Assembly (NCBI GenBank): GCA_016709575.1 | Contig: JADJMM010000007.1 | Span: forward strand, 62,001-126,000 | Length of the DNA stretch: 64,000 nucleotides | Origin: Sphingobacteriaceae bacterium | GTDB lineage: Bacteria; Bacteroidota; Bacteroidia; B-17B0; Aurantibacillaceae | Direction of reading: 5' to 3' | Shown: positions 51,405 to 62,102 of the stretch, one piece after another | Layout of the letters: each line of letters opens with the position of its first letter | How positions within the stretch are numbered: the stretch's first letter is position 1 | Made by a program: the position numbers and the translations under genes | The notes under the pieces: model-generated | Databases searched by the model: none | The model's input: the letters and a program-made list of their open reading frames with translations, nothing else | What the model was told of the DNA's origin: nothing

Positions 51405-52895
51405 TCATTCCGTCAATTTGTTAATGTCCTGTTTTATCGTCTGTTCTGTTGATGCTGTAAGTGCTAAATCAATTTGTCCGTCTTTGGGTATTTTAATTTT
51501 CTGCTTACCAAAATACGGTTTATTGTCCTTGTAAGAGAAAGCAACAATGATTGCATCCTGTCCAACTGGAAGTGTTCTGTATCCGTCATTTTTTTTCGTA
51601 AAGCTGTATAAGTTGCCGTCATTGTGAATTGAGAAAACGGCTACTTTATAACCAGGAATAACTAAAGAAACCGAAATAAAATCAAGCGTGTCCGTTGACT
51701 TAATTTTAACCAAAAAAGTTGATGGTTCTGTATTATTGTCGTCAATAAACTTGTCAACATTAACCCAGCCAAGTTTGTTTATACTGAATGAATAAGAAGC
51801 GAGCCGTGACGTTTGTTTTTCCGCTTCTCTTGATTTTACAATTTGCTTTCTCACTTTAAAGAAGGCAATAAATTTTTCCGCTTCTCTTTCTGAATATCCT
51901 TTTGAGACGAGTTCTTCAGTCGTTGTGCTTTCAGTAATTCCGAGTTTTTCAAAGTTGATTGTGTTTGTTAGTCTTTGGTTTTCAACTCTATAAAAAACTG
52001 AAACATATAAGTGAACCATCCATTATCATCCCAAGTAAATTTCTTAGTCGTATCAATTTTATCTTTAAGGTTCTTGGCTAAATAATCAATAACTAAAGAG
52101 TCGGAATAATAAAGCGGTTTGTTAATGTTGGCGATGTATATGTCCAAGAAATTTTTGACTAAGATTGTTTGATTGTGGGCAAGTAGCATAGCTCATAGCA
52201 CAGCATCTGTCCTCAAATTCTCTTGTTGCAATGTATGTGTTTTCAAACTTTGGATTTAATAAGTCGTCTGTTTGCTTTTTGCTAAACCCACATTCAAAAT
52301 CACACTTGTGAAAGTTTACCAAACTCAAAGGAATTGGAATGAGATTATTCTCAAGATTGCCTGTTGTTGCCCAATTAATTTTTCCTTTGTCGTCAAACTT
52401 GCCATCAAAGATTTTCATTTGTGGGTCTTTGTAGTTAGACTTCACTTCAACATAAATTGATTTGCCTTCTGCAACTGCTAAGGATTTGTTGTTCTCTTTT
52501 GCGTCAATAAAAAACATTCCACCTGTCTGCAAAATTTTGTCCCCTGATGTTGTTTGAAGATTTGTTTTGATGATGTCGGCAATAGAGTTTGCTTCAACAA
52601 GGTCAATACTTACTGCAGTTGCTGGTTGTCCTTGTGAGTTTACGAAAGTGTTTTTCAAAATTGTAAATGTCGTTCCGTTCAGTCCTACGAGTAAAGTATC
52701 TCTGTCACCTTTGACTATGAATGTTTGTGTTGCTGGTCGTACGCTGTCAAACAATGGAGAAAGAACTGTCTTTGGATAAAGAACTCTGTCCTCAATTATA
52801 ATTGTCTTTTGGTCGGATTGTTTTTTGTCCTGTGATGAGTTACAGGCAAAAAGTCCTGAGAGAAGAAGAATAGCTATTATGTTTCGTATCGTCAT
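51405..52895 (-). CDS. Cassette gene: large lipoprotein (frameshifted)
   Basis: ~497 aa from ATG 52893-52895: TIRNIIAILLLSGLFACNSS is a lipoprotein signal with lipidated Cys 17. The next region, TFTILKNTFVNSQGQPATAV, SIDLVEANSIADIIKTNLQT, DKILQTGGMFFIDAKENNKS, is the same domain type as in the lipoprotein at 18155-19134. After indels near 52150 and 51990 the C-terminal half (YSEREAEKFIAFFKVRKQIV, VSLVIPGYKVAVFSIHNDG) is unassigned. At 1.5 kb it is long for a cassette. A probable cell-envelope protein of unknown role. Confidence 0.65.
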
Positions 52896-52948
52896 AGTTC
52901 GTTTTTTTGCACTGTCGGTTAATGTTTGCACTGTCGTCATAGAATTAC

Positions 52949-53080
52949 AGCTAACGTTTTCCGGCTACCAGTAGTTGGCGTTTTGAAACACTCAACTGTC
53001 TATACCGACAAAAGGTTGTTTAAAGATACAAAACTTTTTATTACGCCGTCCGCGCCAATTACTGGTAGGTGGTGTTATAG
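52949..53080 (-). repeat. attC-like recombination site 5
   Basis: 132 bp, ends AGCTAACG and GTTATAG. Left arm GCTACCAGTAGTTGGCG pairs with right arm CGCCAATTACTGGTAGGTG, one mismatch. The core at its right end differs (GTTATAGCG), and the same 9-mer recurs at 53516-53524. Confidence 0.78.
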
Positions 53081-54218
53081 CGTCGTAGGGGCGCACCCAG
53101 CTTAGGCGACTGGTTACGCGTCTGCATACATTTTTTTTGTCTGCGTGATTGCAGGGGAGGAAAGCAGCTCTCCGAATGTCCTTTTAATACCGTCCCCTTT
53201 TTAAAATTTTTTTGCGTCGGCTTTTTACACACAGTTCGATACGTTTAGGCGGGCGGGAGATTTTGCAAGCTTTTGTGGCGCCAAATAAATTATCTGCCTT
53301 AATCTAAAAGCGACACAAGTGCTTGCAAAATGTGCGGTGGGTACGTACTGGTGAACGGGTTTAGGTCTACGGGTAACGGTGAGCAAACACAGGTCTGTGC
53401 ACCCAGGTCTATACGTTTAGGCCTATACACACAGTTGAACGGTTACTGGTGATAAAATTACGCCAATTTAAACTAATTGGCGTAGTTATGGTTCTCAGCC
53501 CGCCGCAGGCGATTCGTTATAGCGCGTTGGCATTTCTTTTTTTGTCTTTTGAAATTGTTGATTGTTTTTCGTCGCTGAGTAAGCTCCCACGCTTGTTTAC
53601 AAAAGTTGAGTTTAAATTCTCTTAAAGATCGTTTGAGTTTTCTTTTTATAAATTGAGCGATTACAAGAATATCATTGAAGCTTTCTAAAACATCTCGCTT
53701 ACTTCATAAAACATCACGCAAGTTGTCTTTTTATTTTATGCCTTTGGAGCGAATAAGCATTTGAGTTTTCTTAATATGCTTGCGTGGTTTCTCAAACAGC
53801 AAGCGAGATTTCTTTTTGTTCGTGATGGGTCTCCGCTTTTTCTGAATGATTTACTTCGGTAGAACGTATAATTTCAAAAAACTCATGCTTGTTTTCTATA
53901 TTACTAAACTCACCGTCTGAATTCATTTAGGAAACCACTTATTAGAATGATGAGTTGCTTTAACTTTCATTAAGAATTCAAATATATCTTTTGGCCTTTC
54001 TCTTGCGTTATAGTAGATAATAACAAAGAAAGAGAGGTAATTATGAACCCACAAACGAATAAATAATTTCTTACAGAAGCAGAGCAAGGCTCTTTTAAAG
54101 CTTCGGTCGGGGTTTCTCTTTTTTGGTTTTATTCCCCGAACAAAATTTCTTCCGATTCAGGAAGAATAAGAACCAACAAATAATAATTAATAAAAATAAA
54201 AAATAAGACTTGATTAAA
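53081..54218. other. Gene-less stretch of ~1.1 kb with nested repeats
   Basis: No convincing coding frame on either strand. From 53081 to 53524, bounded by two GTTATAGCG cores, there are repeated words (TACGTTTAGGC at 53240 and 53432, CACACAGTT, CCCAGGTCTATAC), a 22-bp inverted repeat and an ACGCCAATT/AATTGGCGT hairpin at about 53459-53483. From 53525 to 54040 there are only AT-rich degenerate repeats of TTTGAGTTTTCTT and CGCTTG-like words. A possible 7-codon peptide (ATG AAC CCA ...) with a good Shine-Dalgarno-like AAGAGAGG stands at 54043. It may be a decayed or RNA-encoding cassette. Confidence 0.4.
53260..53331. repeat. 22-bp imperfect inverted repeat
   Basis: ATTTTGCAAGCTTTTGTGGC at 53260 pairs with GACACAAGTGCTTGCAAAAT ending at 53331, with a 28-nt loop and 3 mismatches. 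It resembles the TTTTGCAAA central arms of attC-like sites 1-3, so it may be a remnant of another site. Confidence 0.6.
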
Positions 54219-54976
54219 ATGGCAAATTTTAGTGAAGTAGGACACGCAAAAAACGTGGCTAATTTCGAGGATTTAATTAACCGCTGTACCGGATTCGGTA
54301 TCTCCTACAACCAAACCTCAATGCGATAAAAATCGCAAACATGAATACCTTAAGGACAAACGCCAATACCGCTCTTGCGAATGTGGTGAGTACCTTTACC
54401 GCTTACGAAAACGCAGTAAATGCAAGGCAAATAATTTTTGACCCTTTGCAAAAACTGGCAACCCGCATCGTAAACGCATTAATTGCGAGCGGTGTAAGTG
54501 ATCAAATAGTAAAGGATGCGAAAACTATAAACCGCAAGATCCAAGGGAAACGCGCGAAGCCTATAAAAGAAGTGGAAAACATGGAAATACAAGCAATTCC
54601 TAATCCGAATGAGCCTCCTGTAGAAATTCCGAAAAACGTTTCCGTTTCGCAATTAAGCTTTGATAGTTTTGTGGAGCATTACAGTAAGCTAATTAGTTTG
54701 CTAAGTACAGTTCCCGCTTATAACCCGAATGAGAACGAGTTAAAAGTTACTGGACTAAATACTTTGCTTACAAATATGAAAAGTGCGAACACCGCTGCTA
54801 TTACAGCTACTACAAACTTCATCAACGCAAGAATAAACCGAAACACTTTGCTTTATGCAAAGGATACAGGTATTGCTGATGTAGCGAAAGACTGTAAGGC
54901 TTATGTGAAATCGGTTTATGGACACACAAGCCCGCAGTACAAAAGTGTAAGTTCAATTAAATTCACAAGGAGGTAA
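54219..54976 (+). CDS. Hypothetical helical protein (one frameshift)
   Basis: ~253 aa from ATG 54219 (MANFSEVGHAKNVANFEDLI), with an indel at ~54312; restored, it reads SYNPNLNAIKIANMNTLRTN. All-helical, no signal or membrane segment. Two similar halves are suggested: MNTLRTNANTALANVVSTF near residue 45 and GLNTLLTNMKSANTAAITAT near residue 190, each followed by a basic FxNxRxxRNxLLY-type segment. A protein of this type is frequent in Bacteroidota but has no known role. It lies 3 bp upstream of the HU-like gene, so they probably form an operon. Confidence 0.6.
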
Positions 54977-54979
54977 GTT

Positions 54980-55280
54980 ATGAAAATGACAGATAAAGAA
55001 AAAGATACTCTTCACACTCATTCAAGGAATGAGCAGGGCGGAGTTGATTGATGCGATTGCTTCAAGTGCAAAACCAACCAAGGCAGATGCAGGACGGTTA
55101 ATAGCATCTTTACCGAAGAGAGAAATTATTACTTATCTTTTTGGAGTTGAGAAAACCGTTTTGATTGATGCCATTTCAGCAGGAGCCAAGCTTACCAAAG
55201 CCGATGCAGGAAGAGCCTTAGACGTAACGATTGAACAAATAAAAAAACTCAAAGTAGTTTTTGGTGGTAAGGGACAGTAA
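54980..55280 (+). CDS. Small protein with two HU-like half-domains (frameshift near start)
   Basis: ~100 aa from ATG 54980 (MKMTDKEKDTLHTHS), with an indel near 55025 before the long open part. It contains two copies of the HU/IHF N-terminal helix hairpin: AELIDAIASSAKPTKADAGR and VLIDAISAGAKLTKADAGRA. The second is followed by LDVTIEQIKK as in HU. The beta-arm that grips DNA is absent in both. It may be a dimerisation or regulatory relative of HU rather than a DNA-bender. It is followed by a strong terminator. Confidence 0.6.
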
Positions 55281-55299
55281 ATATTCTGTTCTAAAAGTA

Positions 55300-55328
55300 A
55301 ACCGTCGGGAGAAATCTCGGCGGTTTTT
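55300..55328. terminator. Bidirectional terminator between HU-like and SIR2 genes
   Basis: AACCGTCGGGAG-AAAT-CTCGGCGGTT hairpin followed by TTTT, placed between two convergent genes. Confidence 0.85.
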
Positions 55329-55339
55329 TATTGTATAAA

Positions 55340-56624
55340 CTAGAATGGCTGTTCGCCTTTGACCTTACCTTCATAAGAATCAATTAAATTAATAAAGGTT
55401 TCACCCTTGTTTTTAAAGTAAGTATCTAAAAAATCCTTTATGCCGACAGGCAGAAATTCTAAAGACTCGGCATTCATTTGTTTAATATTAAACTCAGGTA
55501 ATTCTGAATAAAATGAGTTTTTTGAATATCCTCAATATAAGCTGCAAGATTTTTATTTGAAACACCCTCTGGATATTTAATTTTTAAAAAATCTTTTCAA
55601 AATCTAAAGCTTTACCATTGACAGTATTGCTTTTTAATTGTTCTGGCCCGAAGAAAGGATTAATTATTATTAGTTTTTTAGAAGTCCCTTTTACAGCATC
55701 TATTAAAAGATTGTTTACATATGGATCAAAGAAGCTATATCCTATTATAAAGAAATAACTTTTGGAATTTAGTTTTTTTCTCAAATGTTGAATTAGAGAG
55801 AAAAAAGGCTCTACCGAAAACGTTTTCGTTCCTTGACCAAAAATTAAATATGGATCATGTTCTTCTTCAATATGCTCTCTTTCTTGTTCTTTTAAATTTT
55901 CTTCTTCTCTGAATTCACCACTATCAAGCCTTACCCAATCTAGAGAGCCGTGTAATTTATAGAGGTTTATTCGGCCAAAGTCTTCCGGAATATTTTCTTC
56001 TTCGAAACCTGTCCAAACTCCGCTGCCAAAACCTCGCCAAGGCTTGTCATTATTTTCGGAAAAGAAATTTTCTATAACAAGGTCATTATTTAAAGAAAAT
56101 ATATCCATTCTAAAACTTTCGGTTGGATGCTGTTGGAAAAACTCCTTTAACGGATTTAGGAAATCATAATTTTCCGGTTGCAACCATTCTTTAAGTAATT
56201 TGGACTTAATTTTTCTGTCTAATGATTTGAATAATGTATCTTCAGGATTACCAGTTACGTTTAAGGCATTAAATTCGGCTTCTAAAATGATTAACTTATC
56301 TGCCCAATTTCCTGTTATTGGATAAGGCAAGAAATTTTCACGATTTTTCACGCGTCTTATTAATAAAGCAAGTTCTTCAATGTTGGGTGTAAATCTGAAA
56401 TTTTCAGCAGTTTCCAGAGTTCTCCACTCACTATGATATTCAAGACAAGAAAGCAAAAATTTTAAAGCTTCTTTTTCTGGTTTATTGAATGTTTCATCTT
56501 CTTTACTGCTAATTCTTCTCTTTAGATCAATTAGCATATCTGATGAAAGTTTGCATTTGGCATCCCAAGAGGCACCAGCTCCAAAAAAGAAAAGACTTTT
56601 ATTTATTGCGTCAGTAATAGTCAT
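55340..56624 (-). CDS. SIR2-family (NADase-type) defence effector (two frameshifts near C-terminus)
   Basis: ~428 aa. SIR2-fold signatures: nucleotide-binding SLFFFGAGASWDAKC, the N-x-D block IFSLNNDLVIENFF, the catalytic histidine in LYKLHGSLDWVRL, and FFIIGYSFFDPYVNNLLIDA. Defence SIR2 proteins of this kind degrade NAD+ when a sensor partner is triggered, killing or arresting the infected cell. Its ATG (56622-56624) overlaps the pAgo stop (TAATG). Indels near 55588 and 55520 hide the last ~85 residues, which run to TAG at 55340. No APAZ domain is fused to it. Confidence 0.82.
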
Positions 56625-58638
56625 TACAAAAACCAAGGTGAATTATGAACAGTTTCATTGTCGGGAAGAGTACCATTGGAATGGGCTGCAAATTCTGCAA
56701 TTAACTTAGCGTAAATTGTTGTTGCTGGTTGGCTCCTTTGCTTTAACCCTTTCCAATAAAGGCGAGAAAATTCATAAACCTGACTGATGAGTTCTTTATG
56801 AGAAAAACCTCCTGTATCAGCAAAATGTATTGCAACTTTAATTGGTAATTCTTCTGCTACGCTTCTCAATGGACTTTTTTTGATACCTTGTATTGTTAAA
56901 CAATAAGTATTCATTTCTACCGACCTTAACATATGTACCGCTTTCAGGCATGCCCATATTATAATCTGTGTCAAAAGAAATATCCATTTGAGATTTACTG
57001 TCGTTAATTTCTACGATAGCAAACGGTATGTTTAATCTTAATTCGTTTTGAATTAAGTTTTCGATAGATTTTTGTTCCCTTCCGCTTTGTGGTTTGTAGT
57101 AATGAATAACCAATCTTTCAGGGGACTTTGTTTTTTTACAATATATTGTTCAATTGCGACTTTTAAATTCGTTATTAAAGCTTTTTCTGAATTGGCTTCT
57201 GGAAAACCATATGTCCCGCCAAGCTCACCTTCGTTTGAAAAAAATACTGCGCTACCAATATATCTATCTTCCCCTAAAACTTTTTGATTGAAGCCAATAA
57301 CTAATTCATCGGTTTTCTTTGATTTTAATCTCCAGGAATACCGCCAAGTTTAGCTAAAATCCCGATTGAAATATTCGGCAAAAAATAATGGAAGCTACCG
57401 GAATGTATATTTTTATCTTGAATAAATTGTGTTGGTATCCCTTTAGAAAGAAATTTGCCTTTTATTTCATAATACAATTCAGTTTCATTTTCTTCAATGT
57501 CTTCTCTCCGCGTTACTAAAAGGTTGAATTACAATTGCAAAAAAATCGCTATAGTAATCATTGGGAAAATTTTCAGTTATGAATTTATCTATATTTGTTT
57601 TAAGGTCATCCGAACCTTTATATTGCAACTTTTGATCGGCTAGTCGAATTGGCACTCCAACATAACTCCATAAGCCTGGGTAATGTTTTAAACCATTTTT
57701 AAATATAAATATAACTGATTCGCATCCTTGCTATTTTCATAAATGAAGATAAACTTAACATCCGTTGCTTTTGGTGAAGGTTTGTAAATTCCATTGTCAC
57801 GCATACCAGTTACGGCATTTATATCGGTTTTTTCCTTACCAAAAAGCATAAGGTTTTCATTAATGTTTACCTTATTTAAATCATTTTGCTCAACATTTTT
57901 TAAACCACCTGCTTCTATTTTAAAATATTCATTCGTAATATTTAGTAACTGTTTATTATAGAAGGCTGAAAGTTCTGTATAAAGATGGTTATAGTTGAAC
58001 TTTCTAGGCTCAGTGCTTACGCCAAGTTCAGTCCGAATTTTTTTATTTGCTATAATTCTGGAGCTATTAATGTCTTCTCTGCGTGCCAAAGGTTTAATAT
58101 AGCCACTCGTAGGCTCTATAATCCTTATTCTGTCCGTACTAATAATGTTCTGATTTGAATTGCTTATAAGAGTATTTTCGCTTCCAATATTAAAAGCAAT
58201 CTCATTTCTTATTGGCCTTACCAAAAAATCATATCTTCTGTATGTAGACCAATCATTATTGAAGTCGCCGATCTTTTCATAAACACTTAAATCATGTCCT
58301 TTTGGAAATGGCTCAATAAGGAAATCTTTACCTTTGAAAAAATTGATTAATTGTTCTCGAATAAATTTTGCTTTAAAATCGTTGAATGAATAGTTAACAG
58401 ATGAAAGCGTATAGGCGTTATTATTTTCTATTGAATTAAAGGAGTAATAAACAAAATCTTCATCATTTAAACCTTTAATCCATTCCAAAAAGTGACCGTC
58501 GTTAAAACGTGTCGAGATCCTTTGTTTGAAATGAATGGACTTCATCCTAAATAATGTTTCATCCGACTTTGACAAATACATATTAGGCTTTTCGTTTGAA
58601 AGCAAATAGTTAACTCTATTTATAATTAAATTTGTCAT
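56624..58638 (-). CDS. Long prokaryotic Argonaute with inactive PIWI (frameshifts)
   Basis: ~671 aa reconstructed. An N-terminal ~270-aa region (N/L1/L2-like; no clear PAZ) leads to the MID start LMLFGKEKTDINAVTG. The MID has LYYEIKGKFLSKGIPTQFIQ, the K/Q guide 5'-phosphate pocket. The PIWI begins YFLPNISIGILAKLGGIPW. The catalytic positions are lost: the first Asp site reads ELVIGFNQ (Asn for Asp) and the second reads VIHYYKPQSG (no Asp). The C-terminal QVYEFSRLYWKGL and NSPWFL match pAgos. Indels are near 57690, 57520, 57330, 57113 and 56950. It probably uses a guide to sense invader nucleic acid and triggers the SIR2 partner. Confidence 0.8.
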
Positions 58639-58649
58639 AGTTAATTTAT

Positions 58650-59032
58650 CTAAAACATTGAAAGTTGATTTTGATCATCTTCCTTAACTTTAGATTTGTG
58701 AACTTTTGTGTTAGAAAAAGTATCTTCAATAATTTCTTTTCTTTCCTCTGCTTTTGCAACTGTGGTTTCTATGTCTGCGATAGCCAATTCAACTTCACTA
58801 GGGGCATCAGGGATATTGTTTTCTGCTTTGTAAATACGAGCAGCAATTACTTGGCTGCGCCAAATTTCAAGCAATTCTAATGAGGCTGTATTTTTTTTTG
58901 CCTCGGCTAAATCCATCTGTATATGAATGGTGTCTAATTTTTCCGACAATTCATAATCTGGAAAGTGGCAAGTAATTCAACATTTGCCTCTGCATTATCA
59001 AGGGCTGCATTAATTCTTTCGCTATTACTCAT
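58650..59032 (-). CDS. Small helical protein between the type IIG enzyme and pAgo (one frameshift)
   Basis: ~127 aa from ATG 59030-59032, preceded by a strong Shine-Dalgarno (AAGGAGGAG). Almost entirely amphipathic helix: INAALDNAEANVELLATF, then after an indel at ~58945 LSEKLDTIHIQMDLAEAKKN, LLEIWRSQVIAARIYKAENN, ELAIADIETTVAKAEERKE, and an acidic end (EDDQNQLSMF). The first 8 bp overlap the end of the type IIG gene; 11 bp separate its stop from the pAgo start. Not a recognised family; perhaps a partner or regulator of either neighbour. Confidence 0.6.
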
Positions 59033-61923
59033 TAACTCCTCCTTCCACTGTTTTGATTTCTTCAGGGTCAATTCGTAAAGCTGATATATTACTTCATTTA
59101 TCTTCTCTTCACTATGTTCAATGCGTTGAGAAATTTGCGATATTTTAGCAGGAAGTTTTTCGGTTCCTAATTCACTATATAGTTCGAGTAGGGAATCAGC
59201 TTGTTTAATTATGTTATTATATTGACTCTTCTCCGCATTATTAGTAAAGTCAATTTTCTTAATAGGAAGTGCGTTCAACTCGTTGGTGCCGACGTTATTA
59301 TTTGTGCTTGTTAATTTAAATCGCCATTGGAAAAGTTTTGAATTTAAAAGCCCTAAAATATATTTAATATTATATTTTGACTCTTTAGCTAAATGCAAAG
59401 AATTGGTTGAGTCAGCAAAATACGCTTTGGGTTGTATAATTGTGGCTACTAACCTTAGCCTCTCATCAACACCAGTTATTCGTTGTGTCGCAATGCGTTC
59501 ATTGTTTGCAATATCTTTTGCATTATTTCCTTTTTAAAAATTGTTTTCGTTAAACCATTCTACTTCTCCTTGACTTAATTTGGTTTTAAACCTATATTGA
59601 CCAATTTGAACACCCTTTATCATTCTTTCCGCACCTGTTGCTGTTTTTGAATGTATTTTTTATAAACAGTTTGATTTATTTCCCCCCTTCTAACAATAAA
59701 ATCAGTTTCTAATTTTCCTAAAGGATCAACGTTCTTAACAGAATGAAGGTTGATTAAAACAGACCAGTCCTTTTTGTCTATAAGAGGTATAGGTAAGTTA
59801 TCCGCGTCAATTTTCTTTAGGTCGGTATATTTGATAGCACAGTTTTTGTGAGGGTCTATAAATGAATTTGCGGGATAGGTTCTTATCGTAAGTTTTCTTT
59901 CTTTTTCTGCAATTAGATTAGATTTGTCTCCAAAAAAAATAGTAGTTGAAAGTTTGGCATCATAAAAAATTCGTTTAGAAGGATTATCTTTCTGTGGAAA
60001 GCAGTCAAATTCAAATTCTTTGTGTGCGAAATGATGAACTCCTAGTAATTGAACAACTTGTATCTCCAAGAATCGAAGAGGGAATGATTAAACCGTATCT
60101 ACCATTTTCCTTTGTTAACTGATTAAATTTAATGACAAAGAATCGATAAAGATTTAATTTACCCCCTAATGCAGAGGTATAAGAATGATTAAATTTTATA
60201 TACTCCTGTAAAGCGGCATGAGGGATCGCATCGCCGAGCCTTTCTTTTTCAAGGACGTCATACGGGGATTACCAATAACAACATCAAATCCTCCCTGTTT
60301 AAACACTTCAGGAAAACCTTTTTTCCATGAGAATGGTTTTATTTTACGTTCATAACCAAAATCTATTTGCGTATCGTAGAAGTCTGTATCAATTAAACTA
60401 TTACCATCTTTGATGTTGTTATCCAAATCTGGTAACACGCGTTCGTGAAACATTGTTATTTGCTGTTTTATACTGGCTTCGGTTTCGCCTTCCATACATT
60501 TTAACAACAAACTTAATTTACTTACTTCAACGGCATTTGCATCTAAATCAACCCCGTAAATATTATTTAATAAAATACGTTTCTTTTCGTGTGTTGTTAA
60601 TGTTCCTTGTGGTGTGAATACGTCACCCTTTTTATTTGTGCTGCCGAAAGATTTTGGTGATACCAATCAACATGAAAGTTTAATAAGTAATCAAACGCCC
60701 CTAAAGAAAAGAACCACTACCGCACGAAGGGTCAACAATTTTTATTTTTTCAATTTCCTTTGGCGTCTTACCTTCAATTAATTTACCAACTGTGTTTTTT
60801 ACAATGTACTCTACAATGTATTGTGGCGTATAAAAACTCCTCCTGCTTTACGTACTTCCGGTTTTTCTTCAATTTTCACACCGCGTGCTGGTGTTATGCG
60901 GATTACTTTACCTAAAAACTGTTCGTATGCATTACCAAGTATTTCAACCGGCATTACGGAAAACTCGTAGTTACATTTTGGATAATATAATTCTTCAATT
61001 ACATTTTTAATTACTTTATTGTCAATTTTTAGAGAGGGGGTTATTTTATCTTTTTCAAAATCAAATAAACCGCTATTGTATTTATCATCAGCTTGCTTAA
61101 ATAAATCGAACAAATTTTTGTATGCATCACCTTTTGAAGTTGCTTTTTGTAATTGACCATAAGGCTCTACGGAACGATCTTCGCAAAAACGTAGAAATAT
61201 TAAGCGATCAATAGTTAATTGAACGGCAAAGTTTAATTCTTCGTCGTTTATTTTTTTATTATTTACCGCAATGCTTGTAGCAAGATACTTGCGCCATTGG
61301 TCAAGACTTTGAACAAAACGTTTGTCAAGCGTATCAGTTCCTTTTTTAGTTGCACTTGCTTGTACAAATTTATCAAAACGACCTTTTGTAACAGCTTCGT
61401 GTGAAAATATGTCGTAGATATAATCAAACTCTTTTACGTAATCCTCGAAATGAATGTGTTTTAACCGAGCTACCGTTGCCGCATCATTAAGATTGGGAAC
61501 TTTTGAGCAATCGTAAATAATAAAATCTTCAAAGTTAGTGAGGATAGAAACATGCGCTTGCGCTGAGCTTCCGTAACGTCTTAGTTGGTACGCAGATTCT
61601 TTGTTTGTTTTAAGAGGAACAGATGGTTTTTTTGCTTCTACATAAAACAATCTCTTTTTTCCACTACCTGAAAGGCGAAAACCATAGTCAGGGGCTTTTG
61701 CTTTGCCTTTTACAACAACTTTATCTTCGTAAATTACTTCTCGGTATGCTTCCGAATCTCCTTTTTCGTTGTCAATGTCCCAACCTAAGGCTTTAAAAAA
61801 TGGATTGATGAAATCCTGCCTTGTCTTTTGTTCATTATAGTCTGCTAAATGGTATTCTTTGCGGTGTTCCGCATAGCGCTCAACAAGTTTTTCTATAATG
61901 GCTTTTGCCTGTTCTCTTGACAT
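59025..61923 (-). CDS. Type IIG restriction-modification enzyme (Eco57I-like; several frameshifts)
   Basis: ~967 aa, a single chain with nuclease, m6A methylase and target recognition. The N-terminal part has the PD-(D/E)xK-like region KAPDYGFRLSGSGKKRLFYV-EAKKPS. The methylase motif I is VDPSCGSGSFLLGAFDYLL (60730-60700 region) and motif IV is VVIGNPPYDVL after an indel at ~60265. The target-recognition part has LGLLNSKLFQWRFKL and the C-terminal YELTPEEIKTVEGGVNE. Indels lie near 60845, 60710, 60660, 60265, 60060, 59530 and 59055. It leads the pAgo-SIR2 run and overlaps the small gene by 8 bp. Recognition sequence unknown. Confidence 0.85.
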
Positions 61924-62102
61924 AAAATAGGAACATCAAATTTACAATTTTAAGGGAGATATGAAAGCCGAAACAGGCTGAAAATCAAGGCTGTTGAAAA
62001 GTATTTGTCATTGGGAAACGGTGGTAAACCGTTAGGGATTGATCGGAAATCCTTTTTCAGCAGGGGTGGTGGGAAGGGAAAAAGATTGGAGGGAAAGCCC
62101 GG

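Noticed and set aside
48641..53080. CRISPR array from repeated palindromes
   Set aside because: The repeats are 130-177 bp, diverged and separated by whole genes; there are no short direct repeats with unique spacers.
53081..54218. Protein-coding cassette
   Set aside because: No frame of useful length with codon use like its neighbours on either strand, even allowing for one frameshift.
55340..58638. Short pAgo-SIR2-APAZ (SPARSA)
   Set aside because: The pAgo has ~270 extra N-terminal residues and the SIR2 gene carries no APAZ-like extension, so the long-pAgo pairing fits better.
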